Assembly (NCBI GenBank): GCA_023375675.1
Contig: JALQBC010000085.1
Coordinates: 1 to 55,085, forward strand
Length of the DNA: 55,085 nt
Reading direction: 5' to 3'
Origin: Cytospora piceicola
Taxonomy: Eukaryota; Ascomycota; Sordariomycetes; Diaporthales; Cytosporaceae
Positions 11,270 to 22,426 of the stretch are shown here, piece after piece. Position 1 is the stretch's first letter. Each line of letters begins with the position of its first letter. Both the position numbers and the translations under genes were made by a program. Under the pieces are notes generated by a model. The model was not told the DNA's origin, ran no database searches, and saw nothing but the letters and a program-made list of their open reading frames with translations.

Positions 11270-12240
11270 AAAACTTATCGGTATAATATTGAAAAGGTCG
11301 GTAGCTAACTAAAAGCTAGCCTATAACGGCTTTTACCTCGGTATAGATAAAGGCCTATATATTATATTTACCGCTATTAAAACGTTATATCGTAACAGGA
11401 ACCTGGGTTATAATTATAGTATACTATAAAGCTATAGGTTTAAGTTTAAAGTTATAGCTATTAAAGAATAGCTAAGGTATAAGTAAGTAAATCTAAATAG
11501 TTTAGTCGAAAAAGTGTAATATAAACCCGGTATATACTTTTTATACTTTTATAATTTCGTTCGAAGTAAAGCCGGTAATAGTTTATATAACTACTTTAAC
11601 TTTAGCTAAGGAGATATCGTACTATTTATAAGTATATAAAAAACGTAGAAAAAGACGGTCGTTTATTTTAATAGTAAAAGGCTTTAAAGGATAGATAAAG
11701 CAAGACTAATAAAGTTATCGTTAATATATTTAACGTATATCGATATTATTAAATAAGAGATTTACAGATTTTATAATCGTAATAAATATATAAGGTATAA
11801 TAAAGGTAAGCAGATATAACTTTATAAGGCGTAAAAAGGCTATAAAGGCCGCGGGTAAGACGGTATACGTTAGTTTAAGGCTAGTAAAGGGAAACGGCTT
11901 AAAGACTACTACGATTAGTAGGTTAAAAGCGGGTTAGGCTAGCTATATAAGCGTATACTATAGCGTATTATATACTTTTAAAGCTTACTTTAAGTAGGTA
12001 CTAAAGGTAAACGAAGATACTAAAGAATTTAGCGCCGTAGCTATAACGGTAAGGACTTTAGTATAAGCCTATCTCTTCTTATCTTCTACTTAAAAAAGAA
12101 CTGCGATAAAGTATTAAAGTAACGGCTATTATACTTTCTACTTAGTCGGAAAGCTATAAAAAGGAACAGGTTCGACCTAATTATTAAGGATATAGGCGGT
12201 ATAAGAGGTAATATCTAATATACGTAAAAGGCGCGATATA
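11270..12240 (+). pseudogene. Element U, 3' coding relic (unrecognised)
   Basis: Plus-strand frame with readings such as LGIDKGLYIIFTAIKTLYRN, FLYFYNFVRSKAGNSLYNYF, GDIVLFISI and RIDKARLIKLSLIYLTYID, followed by a basic YNKGK patch. TAG and TAA stand at glutamine-like positions. The C-terminal part (about 12020-12200) has an unusually C/G-rich stretch for this window. It resembles no family I can name. The 3' end of the element (12300-12427) is purine-rich and probably untranslated. Confidence 0.45.
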
Positions 12241-12442
12241 GGAACGGTAATAAGCCGGGTAGCCGGGGGTAGAGTATAGGCTATACTAACGGGATAAAAT
12301 AAGAAGGGAGCGCGTAAAGCGTAGGTAAGGAGGTAGAGATCTAGGCTATAATATATTAAACTTTCTTTAAGATAAGATCTTAGGTGTTATAACCTAGGAA
12401 GGGAAAAGAGAAAAGGAAGAAGGATAGGGCCTTTACTTAATA

Positions 12443-12494
12443 TATAATATAAGGTAGCAGTGCGAATCTCTATACTATTAGTATAAATCTCTGT
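12443..12494 (+). mobile_element. hAT-like MITE D1, right part
   Basis: Right end of the MITE that begins at 4587. It contains GCAGTGCGAATCTCTATAC and a second AGTATAAATCTCTGTTCT motif, the inverted counterpart of the left terminus. It directly follows the 15-bp duplication created by insertion of U. Flanking bases do not form a clean 8-bp duplication, which I attribute to mutation of this old copy. Confidence 0.75.
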
Positions 12495-12985
12495 TCTTAT
12501 AATTCTTAGTATAGCTTAATCTTAGTATAGCTTAAGATATTATTTCAAGTTTTTTATAAATAGGCTATAAATAAGTTATATTAAATTTATTTAGAAAGTA
12601 TTTTTATATTAGTATTATAAATAGTTTAGTTATTTATAAGCCTATAACATGCTTTATATAACTTTAAGCTTACTTAATTATAGAAATTATCTTTATTATC
12701 TTTATTATTATTATTACTTACTAAGAGAAATATAATCTAATATCGATTTATATATTTATTAATATTAGGTTTTCTAAAATAACTTATATTTTAAACGTTA
12801 TAGCCTTACTTTATATCGGTATACCTTTACCTGCTAATATAACCGCCTTTTTACCTTTAAAGGTTTGAAACTTTATAAACTTTTTTAATAAAAAGAAAGC
12901 TAATATCGTACTTTTATATTATAATAGTTTTAACTACTATATGTTTTTTTTAAAAACAAAACAAGTACGGTTTAACTCTTAAGCT
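12495..12985 (+). pseudogene. Gypsy-1: region before and into reverse transcriptase
   Basis: Continuation of the Gypsy-1 polyprotein after D1. About 12850-12985 reads FINFFNKKKANIVLLYY, matching the conserved block upstream of Ty3/Gypsy reverse transcriptase (usually FxKxKAxxLPxHR, family knowledge). The frame is interrupted by TAA/TAG. It is cut at 12985 by MITE D2 and resumes at 13371. Confidence 0.65.
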
Positions 12986-12993
12986 TTTTTAAA

Positions 12994-13362
12994 GAGAACG
13001 GAGATTCGCACTGCTAGTATAGAGATTTGTACTGCTACAATGTATAGTACCTGAATCAGAAAGCCCTGTCGCTACAGATTAATCTGATTAGTTAGACGAA
13101 GGCTGCTTTAAATACTAAACTATAACGTTTGACAGTAACTAATTGAAGCGACTGATTGAATTAATTAAAGCGATTAATTTGAATTAATTGAAGCGATTAA
13201 TTTAAACTTGTCGAATTGACCTAATTAAATTAAACTGATTGAATTAAAGTGGTTAAGTTGCTAGCTAATCAGATCAATCTGCAGCGATAAGGGCTGTAAC
13301 TCGATGTACAGTATAAGGCAGCAGTGCGAATCTCTATACTAATAGTACGAATCTCCGTTCTC
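12994..13362 (+). mobile_element. hAT-like MITE D2 (369 bp, perfect TSD)
   Basis: Termini GAGAACGGAGATTCGCAC at 12994 and GTACGAATCTCCGTTCTC ending at 13362 are inverted repeats. Inside each terminus the AGATTCG(C/T)AC motif is repeated with a 21-bp pitch. The flanks are an identical 8-bp duplication TTTTTAAA (12986-12993 and 13363-13370), the length expected of the hAT superfamily. The interior holds repeated AATTGAAGCGATT-type units and no coding frame. It keeps many CpA and TpG dinucleotides, unlike its Gypsy-1 host. Confidence 0.9.
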
Positions 13363-13370
13363 TTTTTAAA

Positions 13371-14712
13371 AAACTTCTTTATAATATACTATAAAACTAA
13401 TTTTCTAAGCTATATAAATACATTACTAAACTTATAAATAAAAACTACGTTTATATAAATATTTTACTTATTGTAGCTTTAGTTTTACTTATAAAAATAA
13501 TAAGTAAAAGCTAGTGGTTTTATATTAACTACTGTATTTTAAATAAAACTATTTAATAAAAATCATATATATTCCTCTTTACTAAGAAAACGTTACACTT
13601 TTTCTTTATATCTTAATAGTTTATTAAATATCCGCTTTACGTTTAATTACATTTAAATACCTTTAACTAATAAGCCTTTTATTAAGCTTTATATATATTT
13701 TAACTTATTTAAATAGCTTAACTGTTTATTTAGTTTAATAAACGCTTTTTTAACTTTTTAAAGATTTATTAATAATATACTATATAATACTTTCGATAAC
13801 TATATTACTAGTTACTTTAATAACCTTTTTATTTTCTTTTTGAAGTTTTAATAGAACTATATATAAAAAGTATAAAAAGTTTAATATTACTCTTATAAAA
13901 TTAAGTTTTACTTTAACCTTAAACAATATAAGTTTACTATAATAAAAACTAAGTACTTTAAGTTTAATATTTAAGCCGAATTGAAAGTTTAAACTAATTT
14001 AAAAAAGTTTCTAGCTATTTATAACTGAAAACGTTTTATAAAACTTTAAAGTATTTATAGTTTTTTCGGATTTATAAACTTTTATTACGATTCTATTAAT
14101 TACTTTCTTAATATAGTTAAACTTTTAATTTACTTTATTTATAAAAGTATTGTTTATTTAGTAAACTATAGTAGAAAATAAGGGTTTTAAAACGTTTAAG
14201 CTTACTTTTATTTTAGCTTTAGATTTTATTTAGTAAAATCTTAAATTCAAGTCGGTATTTAAAGTAAATTACGTTAAAAACATATTTAATAAATATATTG
14301 TTTAGTGTAATATTAAGAATATCTTTTATCCGGTTACTTACTACTTAATATATTTAATACCGACCGAACAGAATTATACTTCTTATAATATAAAGTTATT
14401 AATACTTATAGTATATTTTTAAATATAAGTTTTATAATTATAAAGTATTTATACTTTTTTATTATTCTTATTAACTATAAAAGTTTTAAATATTTTATAA
14501 AGCTACGTTATATTTCTAAATATTAAGCTTAGTAGTTTAAAACTCTTTCTTATTTTATTACTATTCAAAGTAATACTTCGGATTATTAATAATACGGTTT
14601 AATATATTCTTTTATAAAAAATAAAATATAGTTAATAAAAAGTAGCTTTACACACAGATTCTTTAACCGATTATTATTTCTTATTTTACTACTTTTATTC
14701 TTTAATATAAAT
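13371..14712 (+). pseudogene. Gypsy-1: reverse transcriptase and RNase H, RIP-inactivated
   Basis: Ty3/Gypsy pol relic. The reverse transcriptase core near 13755-13960 reads YINNILYNTFDNYITSYFNN, followed by LFIFF and then KTKYFKFNI, the YLGF-like block. The catalytic YxDD motif has become YFNN (about 13811-13822), so both aspartates are lost to G-to-A change. RNase H with its tether follows: FYPVTYYLIYLIPTEQNYTS at about 14320-14385 corresponds to the usual PVAYxSxKLxPAExNYxxYDKELL block. Glutamine and tryptophan positions are stops. The segment is cut by Copia-1 at 14718. Confidence 0.85.
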
Positions 14713-14717
14713 CTTTT

Positions 14718-14918
14718 TATAGAACGACTGCCTAATTAGGCAGGCGGTTAAGCTTACCACCCCGGCAGAGCGGCAGAACTGTTAAGCCCCTTAGCTTATA
14801 AATAGGTTACTATACTAAGCTTAGCAATAGCTTTAAACTTAAAGAATAGATATATATAACCTAAACTAAAAGACTATACGATCGATCGTATCTATATTAC
14901 CTTATACGCCTACTAATA
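14718..14918 (+). repeat. Copia-1 5' LTR
   Basis: About 201 bp starting TATAGAACGACTGCC (TG mutated to TA) and ending CTACTAATA (CA mutated to TA). It contains a GC-rich hairpin-forming block and the CGATCGATCG palindrome. The internal region starts immediately after, with CTAATTAGTAGTTATATAGG as the likely primer-binding neighbourhood. Confidence 0.85.
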
Positions 14919-14949
14919 CTAATTAGTAGTTATATAGGTAACCTTTAAT

Positions 14950-17500
14950 AGTAAGGTTAGAAAAGGCAGATTTTTCTTACAATTATTATACGACGATTAA
15001 AGCTCTTTTATAGTCTGTTTATTATATTTTAAATTATAAGATATACGTTAAGATTAAGGCTATCTATAGTTATTTAGGTATAGCTAACCTTTAAAAAGTA
15101 GTCGATATTAACCGATAAACCATTATAAGGCTTTTTTAAACTAATCTAATAGCGATAAATCTATTTAAAAAACTACCTTATAACCTACCGGTATATATTA
15201 TTATATAATACCTTTAAAACTTCCTTATACTACGAACTTTCCTTTTAAATAAAACCGTATACTTATTTTATACTATAAAGTTCCTTTAAAGTAAAACCTA
15301 TACTTTTTCTCGGCCTATTATTTCTTCTACCGAAAACAACCTTCTTTTATAACCTTTTATTATAACGATTATAAACCTTTCTTTTATACTTTTACTTTAT
15401 AACTTTATAATAAACCTTTTATATAATTATAACTTTATTTATAACCTTTATAACCTTCCTTTCCTTTATAGCCGTACCTATAATTTTCCTTTTTATTTTA
15501 AAACTTTATAAAATCCTTTTTTAAAACCCTTACTTTATAATAAGCCTTTTCTATATAAACCTTTTCGACGTTAGTTATATAAATAAAAAGGCTAATAAAG
15601 GTTAAGCTACTATATAATAATTCTAAATAATTACTACTTATAAGTAAATAGTTTAAATATATTAATAGTTAATCGGAAAAATATAATATAAAAACGTTTC
15701 TCTTTTTTTATACTTCGATTACGATTATTATAACTTTATAATAGCTTCTAATAAAAATAAAACCGACCGCTTTTACCTTTTATAAAAATACCTTAATAGC
15801 TTAATAAAAGTATTATAAGTTTTTTAAAGTTAATAAATATTTATAGACTTAAAGCTATAAGATACTTTTATAAATAAAAATACGTTTAATAAAGTTAATA
15901 TAATAACCTTTATTATATATATTATTGAAAAACGTTATTAAATAAACGTTATTAGCGAATATCTACTAATTAACTTTTAAAAAAACTTTAAAGGCTAAAA
16001 TAAAAATTTATTTAAGTTAATTATCTTTACTTAATAACGTAAAATAAAAATCTTTTTAAAAGAATATAAGATTTATATAAGCTTATATAAAAGCTACTTT
16101 ACTTTATAGCTACCGGATATTATTATAATAGAAAAGTTACCGATATAATTAAAGATTAAAATAAAACTAAAATAGTTTTTTTTTTAATATAAAAGTAAAA
16201 TAATAAACGAAATAAGCTATTATCGATAAAATAAAAAAATAGCTAAAGCTTTTTATAAATAGTAGTTATAATCTTTTTCTCTTTTAGCTTAAAGATAATA
16301 ATAATAATATAATACTGTTTATTAAAATAAAAATTATTAATAGTTTTACTTTCCGGAAAGAAATAAAAACGATAATTGCTATATTATATACTATTACTTT
16401 CCTTTCTTTTTAAGCTTTTACTATAATCGAAAATATAGCCGCCGTTATTAGTATAAGATATAAGGCTATTAATAAGCTTTTAAAGCTCGGCGTAACCTAT
16501 TACGTTATAAGATTAACTTTAAAATTATCTAAGTTTGTTTTTTTATAGTTATATACGTCGGCCGGTATATTATATTATTAACGAAAAGCTATATATCCTT
16601 TAGTTTTTAAATACTTTTATAAGCTGTTTTATAACCTTTATAAAACTCTCTTTCTTTATTAAATACTTAACCGTATACTAAAATTAAAAAAGATTATAGC
16701 TTTTTCGAAAGCTTAAAATAAAAATAAAAAATAAACCGAAAAGCTTTATAATTTATTAAATAATAAGTTAAAGATCTTTATAAATTTCTGTTATTATAAT
16801 AGTATTTAGGCAGATTAGGTTTATATTATATTTCTTTAACGTTTTACCGGAAAAGCCGAGATTTATTATATTTACTATATTAATATAATAAACGATTTTA
16901 CTATAATATATAAAAAGCTAAAAACTTATTTTAAAACCGATATAAATTATTAATAGTATTATAATAATTAGACTAATATAACGTTTAATAGCCTTCGGAA
17001 TAATAAAAATAACACTAATAAAAGCCTTTATAAAGTTTTACGTTTTATATTAAATAAGCTTTAGCTTTATTAATATACCTTCGGCTTTTATTACGTTAAC
17101 GACTAAATCTTAAAAATAACAGTCTTTTAAGTATATAAGAAAGTTACTAAGTTCGAGTATACTTTTTATATACCTACTGCTTTTTATAAAAAGCTTTTTT
17201 AAAACTTTTATTTATCTTTTAAGCTATTTTTTAAATAACAAAATAATACTAATAGCTACTTTATTGAAAAATAATTTATTAATAAAGCTTATTATTTTAA
17301 TTATTAATATAATAATAACCGTTAATAAAAAGGTTTTAGCTTTTAAAAAAACGGTTTTAACGTTTATAAAAAAAACTTTTTATAATAACTATTAAGAAAA
17401 TAAATACCGGTAACCGTATAAGAAAAAGAAGTGTTTTATTTATAGCTAAAAAAGCTATTAGTTTATAAAGTATACTTTAAAAGAAAGATAACGCTCTTAA
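14950..17500 (+). pseudogene. Copia-1 gag relic
   Basis: N-terminal proline-rich region (about 15180-15550, many CCTTT-type codons), then a helical capsid-like stretch (about 15880-16180). A basic Lys/Arg/Asn-rich segment leads into a zinc-knuckle relic near 17428-17490 that reads KKKKCFIYS, then a C-to-Y-like change, then FIKYTLKER, consistent with CxxC...C...H. The knuckle cysteines and histidine are mostly mutated to tyrosine. TAA and TAG interrupt the frame throughout. Confidence 0.6.
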
Positions 17501-18369
17501 AACTAATACTTAATATAATATAAATATTATATTAAACCGGCTATAGAAAAAAGCTTTATAGCTTTCTTAACTAACTATAAAGGCTATAAAGCTTCTTTTA
17601 ATATCGATAGCTTAGCCGAATAAAATAACGATAATAATAGTAAAGCTAGCGTTTTCGAAAATAAAAAAGCTATATATTAGCTAATAAATATAGCTTTCTT
17701 TTATACTATTTCTAATAATAATAATAGTAAAGCCGGATATAAAAATACTGTTACTTTAGCTTTATAGTTTACCTTTTAAAAACGCTATTTAAAGTTAAAA
17801 TTTTAAAGTATTATCTTTAATAGTAAAGTAGTAAAGTTCTTAACTATAAGCTATAACTAATACTTTACTTTTTAACGTAAAGATTCTTCGGTAAAAATAA
17901 ATAAAATTAAAGCCGATAAAGCTATTATTAAATTCGGCTGAAAACTATAACTAACTTCTTTTAGTATTATTAACGTTAGCTTACTTATTAAAGCTATAAC
18001 TTTTTATATTATTAATATATATTTAAAATATAAATAAATTAAACGTTTTCTTTCGAAATATTATAAATAAGTTAATAAAGGTCGATAGATAAAGTAAAGA
18101 AAAGGCTATTTGTATTATCTGAAAATAAGGCTATTTATAGTTTTTTTTCTAAAAGCGAAATACTAACGCCTTTTTTATAAAAAAAAAAGCTACGTCGTTT
18201 TTATTATTACTTTAAATATTTAACCCTTAATCGGCTATCCCGGCTATTAACGAATACTAACTATAAAGTCGACGTTATAGTTTTTAAAATTATTATAAAG
18301 TTCTGTTATTATTATTAAATAAAAAGCTTTACTTTTTAATAAGTTAAATTTACTTTAAAAAATAATTAT

Positions 18370-19015
18370 AACTTTAATTATAAGCTTATTATTAATATTA
18401 TATACCTGTTTAAAAAGCCGGTACTTTACGTTATAAACTCGTTAACGTTTTTTTAAGCTATATACTTTTTAACATTATTATTTACTAAAAATATATAAAA
18501 AGCCTTCCGGATAATATAAATAAATATATATCTCGAACTTTTTAACTAGTTAGTTTATAACGCCGGTATTAACTTTATATTAACAGGATTCCGAAATAAA
18601 GCTAAAATTATAAAGATTATATATAAATAAGTATCTATAAAGGCTTATTAGTTTATCGGAAAAGTCGAAAAATATTATAGCTTTTTATACCGTACTTTTA
18701 AAATCTTATATATTAAGCTTTAAACTATTTTTAATAATAATACTATCCTATAGATAGTTATAAAAGCTATTAATAATATAGTAAAACCGGATAAGCTAAT
18801 ACTTATACTGCTTATCTTCGGTACCTTCTTTTAAGTAAACTTCGATTTACTTTTATTACTATTAATACTATAATATATAAAAGTAATTGTAAAAGCTATA
18901 AAAATACTATAGAAACTTTTTATAAAATAATAAGTTAATAAAGCTATCGTTATATAAAATAGCTTAAATATAAACAACTAAATAGCCTTACCTCTTTAAA
19001 GTAAGGTATATATAT
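18370..19015 (+). pseudogene. Copia-1 integrase relic
   Basis: DDE-type integrase of a fungal Copia lineage. Readings include FKKPVLYVINSLT (first catalytic block, with D changed to N), then FRNKAKIIKI-type and VGKVE-type motifs near 18590-18670. An NTILQIAVKA-like segment precedes a TAGPDGLVPTLLVFG-like segment at about 18740-18830 (here degraded to NIVKPDKLILILLIFG). The reading matches the copy at 35870-36840, which retains more of the original codons. It is non-functional. Confidence 0.75.
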
Positions 19016-19157
19016 AATAAGAAAAAAAGGCTGATAAAGTCTATATAGGTTACTTACTATCGATAAATACGATTTTATATTAAACCTTTTTAATAACCCT
19101 ATTAAATTTCGATTTATATTAGTTCGTTTCTATTTTTATAATAATTTTAAAAATATA

Positions 19158-19268
19158 ACCTTTAAAGTATCCCTTTCGTTTAGTCCGGTATAAATCCTTA
19201 AAGTATCCTTTTCGTTCGGTCCGGTATAGACCTTTAAAGTATCCTTTTCGTTCGGTCCGGCGTAAACC
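19158..19268 (+). repeat. Copia-1 36-bp minisatellite between integrase and reverse transcriptase
   Basis: Three tandem 36-bp units of the type CTTTAAAGTATCCTTTTCG followed by TTCGGTCCGGTATAGAC. A length of 36 keeps frame and would add a 12-residue repeat to the polyprotein. The corresponding region in the other copies differs in unit number (29690-29840 and 36985-37150). Confidence 0.8.
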
Positions 19269-19379
19269 GAACTATAACTACCGATCGCTTTAATATAGAC
19301 TAAACTATAAAAGCTATAAAAGTACGGCCGGCCTTTTAAGTTTAAGAATAAGCTTAAACTAGCTATCTCGGCTACCTTA

Positions 19380-20900
19380 GCTACTTTTATCTTCTTTACT
19401 TAAAAAGAGAAAGATAATTATAAGTTAGCTTTAAAGCTACGTTATAATAGTATTATTATTAGCCTTAATAAGCTTTTCGAAAAGTTTAATATAAAAGAAA
19501 TTATAGACTTTATTAGCTATAACGTTTTTTATTTTAAGCTATTTAATTGAAAAACCTATAGCCTATACCGCCTATTTAAAGCGTAAATAGTTTAGAAAGT
19601 TAAAAATAAAACTAAAAAGCCGTATAAATAATTATACTTTATTATTTAAAAATATAATAATATCGGTAAAAAAAAGAATTCTTATTTAATTGTTAATAAT
19701 TTAAAAAATTAGCTAACGTATTATTACCGCTTTCGCTATATCTCTACTCCGAATAGGTATAATTATAAAGCTTTATAATATTATATAAGCTTACCTTTAA
19801 TTAAAATTAAAGCTAATATAAACGATCTTAGTTATATTACCGAAAGAACTCGAGCCTTAATACCTTTTAAGTACTATTATATATCTTATAAAGCCTTTTT
19901 ATAGTATTACTAAAGTAGGTATATATTAATAAACAATATATTATAAGTATTATTATATAAGACTTAATATAAATATATTTATATATAATCTTTATCTTTT
20001 TATTATAGCCGGCGGTAAAAACTCTTTTAATATTATTAGTATATAAACTAACAATACCTTTATACTCGAAACCTTAGCTTTTTTAATAACGAAAAAGAAA
20101 AAGAGATTTAAAAAGTAAGAATTAAATATAAACCTAAAACGAAGCTTTTACCGAATACTTCCTTTAACTTTAACAGTATTCAAGTTATAATATATAATAA
20201 TAGATCTATCGAAGTTAAATAAAAAGAATAAAACATTAAAATCGAAAAGGTTAACCTAAAAGCGTTTAACTATACTTAAAAGTATTTTAAATATTATATT
20301 TATAAAGTATATCTAATATCGATTTACTAGCCGGAAGCTGTTTTTAATTTTTCTATTATAGCTTAAATTTAAAACTTAAATATAAAAACCTATAAGCTAT
20401 TAAATTAACACTTTAAATAGTAAATAAAAATATTAAAAAAGGCTTACGATATATCGCTTTAAATTTAACGAAAGCTAAATTAACCGTTTTTATTAATAGT
20501 TCTTTTATAAATAACCGAGATCTTAGTTTTTAAATCGGTTTTGTAATCGTTTTCGTTAACAAAAAGAAAAACAATAATAATATAAAATATAAAATATAAA
20601 ATAACATTCTATACTAATCTTTTCTAAAATATAAGTATATTATATAAAGTATTTTAATATTAAAGATTTATAGTATAACTAATAGCTTCGATCTTAACGT
20701 TATAATTTTATTTACTTTAAAGATAATTACCGATTAACTAAACCTTCCGATAATCTCTTTTATAATTTATATAAACTTATACTTATTATATAAGTACCTA
20801 GTTTAACTAAATATAATAATAAAAAAGTAGCTAATATTCGATATTATATCGTTACGTTAGTTATATAAAAGATAAGAGATTTATAAGATATAATAGATTA
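19380..20900 (+). pseudogene. Copia-1 reverse transcriptase and RNase H relic
   Basis: The reverse transcriptase begins with a KEKDNYKLALKLR reading near 19405 and contains a serine/leucine-rich palm. The catalytic segment at about 20039-20070 reads SI-(stop)-TNNTFIL, where this family has LQTDDT; both aspartates are asparagine. RNase H follows at 20470-20560 with TVFINSSFINNRDLSS and IGFVIVFVNKK, in which the TDASFAN-type catalytic D is replaced by N. TAA and TAG codons are scattered throughout. It is inactive. Confidence 0.8.
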
Positions 20901-21246
20901 ATAGTAACGATAATCTAACCGATATAATAATAAAGGTATTACTAAATAAGGCTTTAATACGCCTAATTAATTTAAACGAGTTAACGATTAAAGTAGAAAG
21001 ATACGTAGACCGCGCTTAATCGACGGTATAGCTAGTATAATAAGCCGAAGCTATCGGCCTGTAATACCGTAAGCATTATACCTTATAGTCGGTCCGATAG
21101 CGGACCGAATAAGGGCAATAATTAAAAGGACGTCGACTTTTTATAAAGGTATCGTAGATAATTAAAAAAAGCCTATATATATAAAGCTGTAGGTAGTATA
21201 GGTAGATCGATAATATAAAGCTATTATAAAATAGAAAAGCTGTTAG

Positions 21247-21434
21247 TATAAAACGACTACCTAATTAAGTAGACGGTTAAGCTTACTACCCTAGTAAGGC
21301 GGTAGACCTACCTATAAATAGGTTACTAGACTAGGCTTAGCGATAGCTTTAAACTTAAAGAATAAACATATATAACCTAAACTAAAAGACTGTACGATCG
21401 ATCGTATCTGTGTTACCCCGTACGCCTACTAACA
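21247..21434 (+). repeat. Copia-1 3' LTR
   Basis: About 188 bp, slightly shorter than the 5' LTR because of a deletion in the GC-rich block (GGTAGACCTACC). It ends CTACTAACA and is followed by the CTTTT duplication. An AT-rich segment with TAGAAAAGCTGTTAG precedes it. Confidence 0.85.
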
Positions 21435-21439
21435 CTTTT

Positions 21440-22426
21440 ACTTATATATTCTCTTTTTTTCTTTTAAAGTTTTCTTTTTTTAAAGATCTCGATTAATAAA
21501 TACTATAGAATAGAAGTATAAATATAAACCGTTTATACTACCTTTAGTTAACAGTTATTTAAAATAGTGTTTACTTTTTTTTTAAAAAAAAACGTAAAGA
21601 CTTATAAATAGATTATAAACTGTTTTTTTAAATATTTAAAAAGCCTTATTATACTAAAAACGACTTTAAGTTTTATATTAACAGGCTTTAATTATATAAG
21701 TACTTTAATAAGTTTATAACTTTTTACTTATATCGGCTATCTAATTTATAATAATAGATTTATTATTTTATAATAAAATTAATATTAAGACAATATATTT
21801 TAGAATATTCGCCGTTTTATTTTAAATTATAATATATATATTTATAATATATTATTTCAACGTTAATAATAAAGCTTATTTTAACCTTTACCGGTTATAA
21901 AACGTTTTTGGTTTTAAAGTTTTATAGGCTTTAAAACCTACCTTTTTACTTATACCGACTTTCTTTTTATACTTAATAGTTATTATTAACCGTTTTTCAA
22001 TATACGTTTAACTAAAAATAATAATATCTATAAAAGCCGAAGAGTATACTTTTTACTTTTATAATATTTAGTAACAGTTTTATAGCTTTATTTAATTTAT
22101 TATTAATAATTATAAATCTAAGTAAATAAAAAAATTTTAAACTTACTTATATAATATTATTAAAACTTTATAACTCGTTTTTATATTATACTATTTATAA
22201 ATAAATTAAAAAAAATAGAAATAGTTAGTTAAAAATTATATAAATACCTTTATATTTACTTTATATTTTCTTAGTTTAATTAAATTAAATATATACTATT
22301 TAGTTAACTAACTTTTAATAAATATAACTTAATAATTAGTTATTAACGTTAGTTTTAACCGACTTTTCAATAGTTTTAATATTAATATAATATTGTATTA
22401 AAACTTATCTACTTACTGTTTTTTAT
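21440..22426 (+). pseudogene. Gypsy-1: segment after RNase H, probably integrase
   Basis: Continuation of Gypsy-1 after Copia-1. Frames are open apart from TAA/TAG, but the readings are too degraded for firm motif assignment. The segment lies where a Ty3/Gypsy integrase is expected. No HHCC or DDE motif could be confirmed. Element C starts at 22427. Confidence 0.45.

Larger units (their letters stand above)
4911..12427 (+). mobile_element. Element U: unrecognised 7.5-kb insertion with 15-bp target duplication
   Basis: This DNA splits the D1 MITE precisely. The 15-mer GGCCTTTACTTAATA ends at 4910 and is repeated at 12428-12442, and in other D copies the corresponding site is continuous (for example near 42110). 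Removing the nested Fot1-like element (5559-7405) leaves about 5.7 kb. The ends show neither LTRs nor terminal inverted repeats; the left begins ATGATAATG and the right end is purine-rich (AAAAGGAAGAAGGATAG). A long direct duplication without terminal repeats is typical of target-primed retroposition (LINE-like), but I could not find a reverse transcriptase YxDD block or an endonuclease. Several plus-strand frames are open apart from TAA or TAG at glutamine-like positions. A second fragment lies at 1640-1965. Family unknown. Confidence 0.7.
14718..21434 (+). mobile_element. Copia-1: complete Ty1/Copia retrotransposon, RIP-inactivated
   Basis: LTRs at 14718-14918 and 21247-21434 are flanked by a perfect 5-bp duplication CTTTT (14713-14717 and 21435-21439), placing the insertion inside Gypsy-1. 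The internal order of gag, integrase, reverse transcriptase and RNase H defines the Copia superfamily. Related copies lie at 26938-32131 (minus) and 32132-39309 (plus). It is the most AT-biased of the copies, with numerous TAA and TAG codons. Confidence 0.9.

Noticed and set aside
4911..12427. Element U as a Tad1-type LINE
   Set aside because: The 15-bp duplication and lack of terminal repeats fit, but no endonuclease or reverse transcriptase block could be read in any plus-strand frame, so the class was left open.
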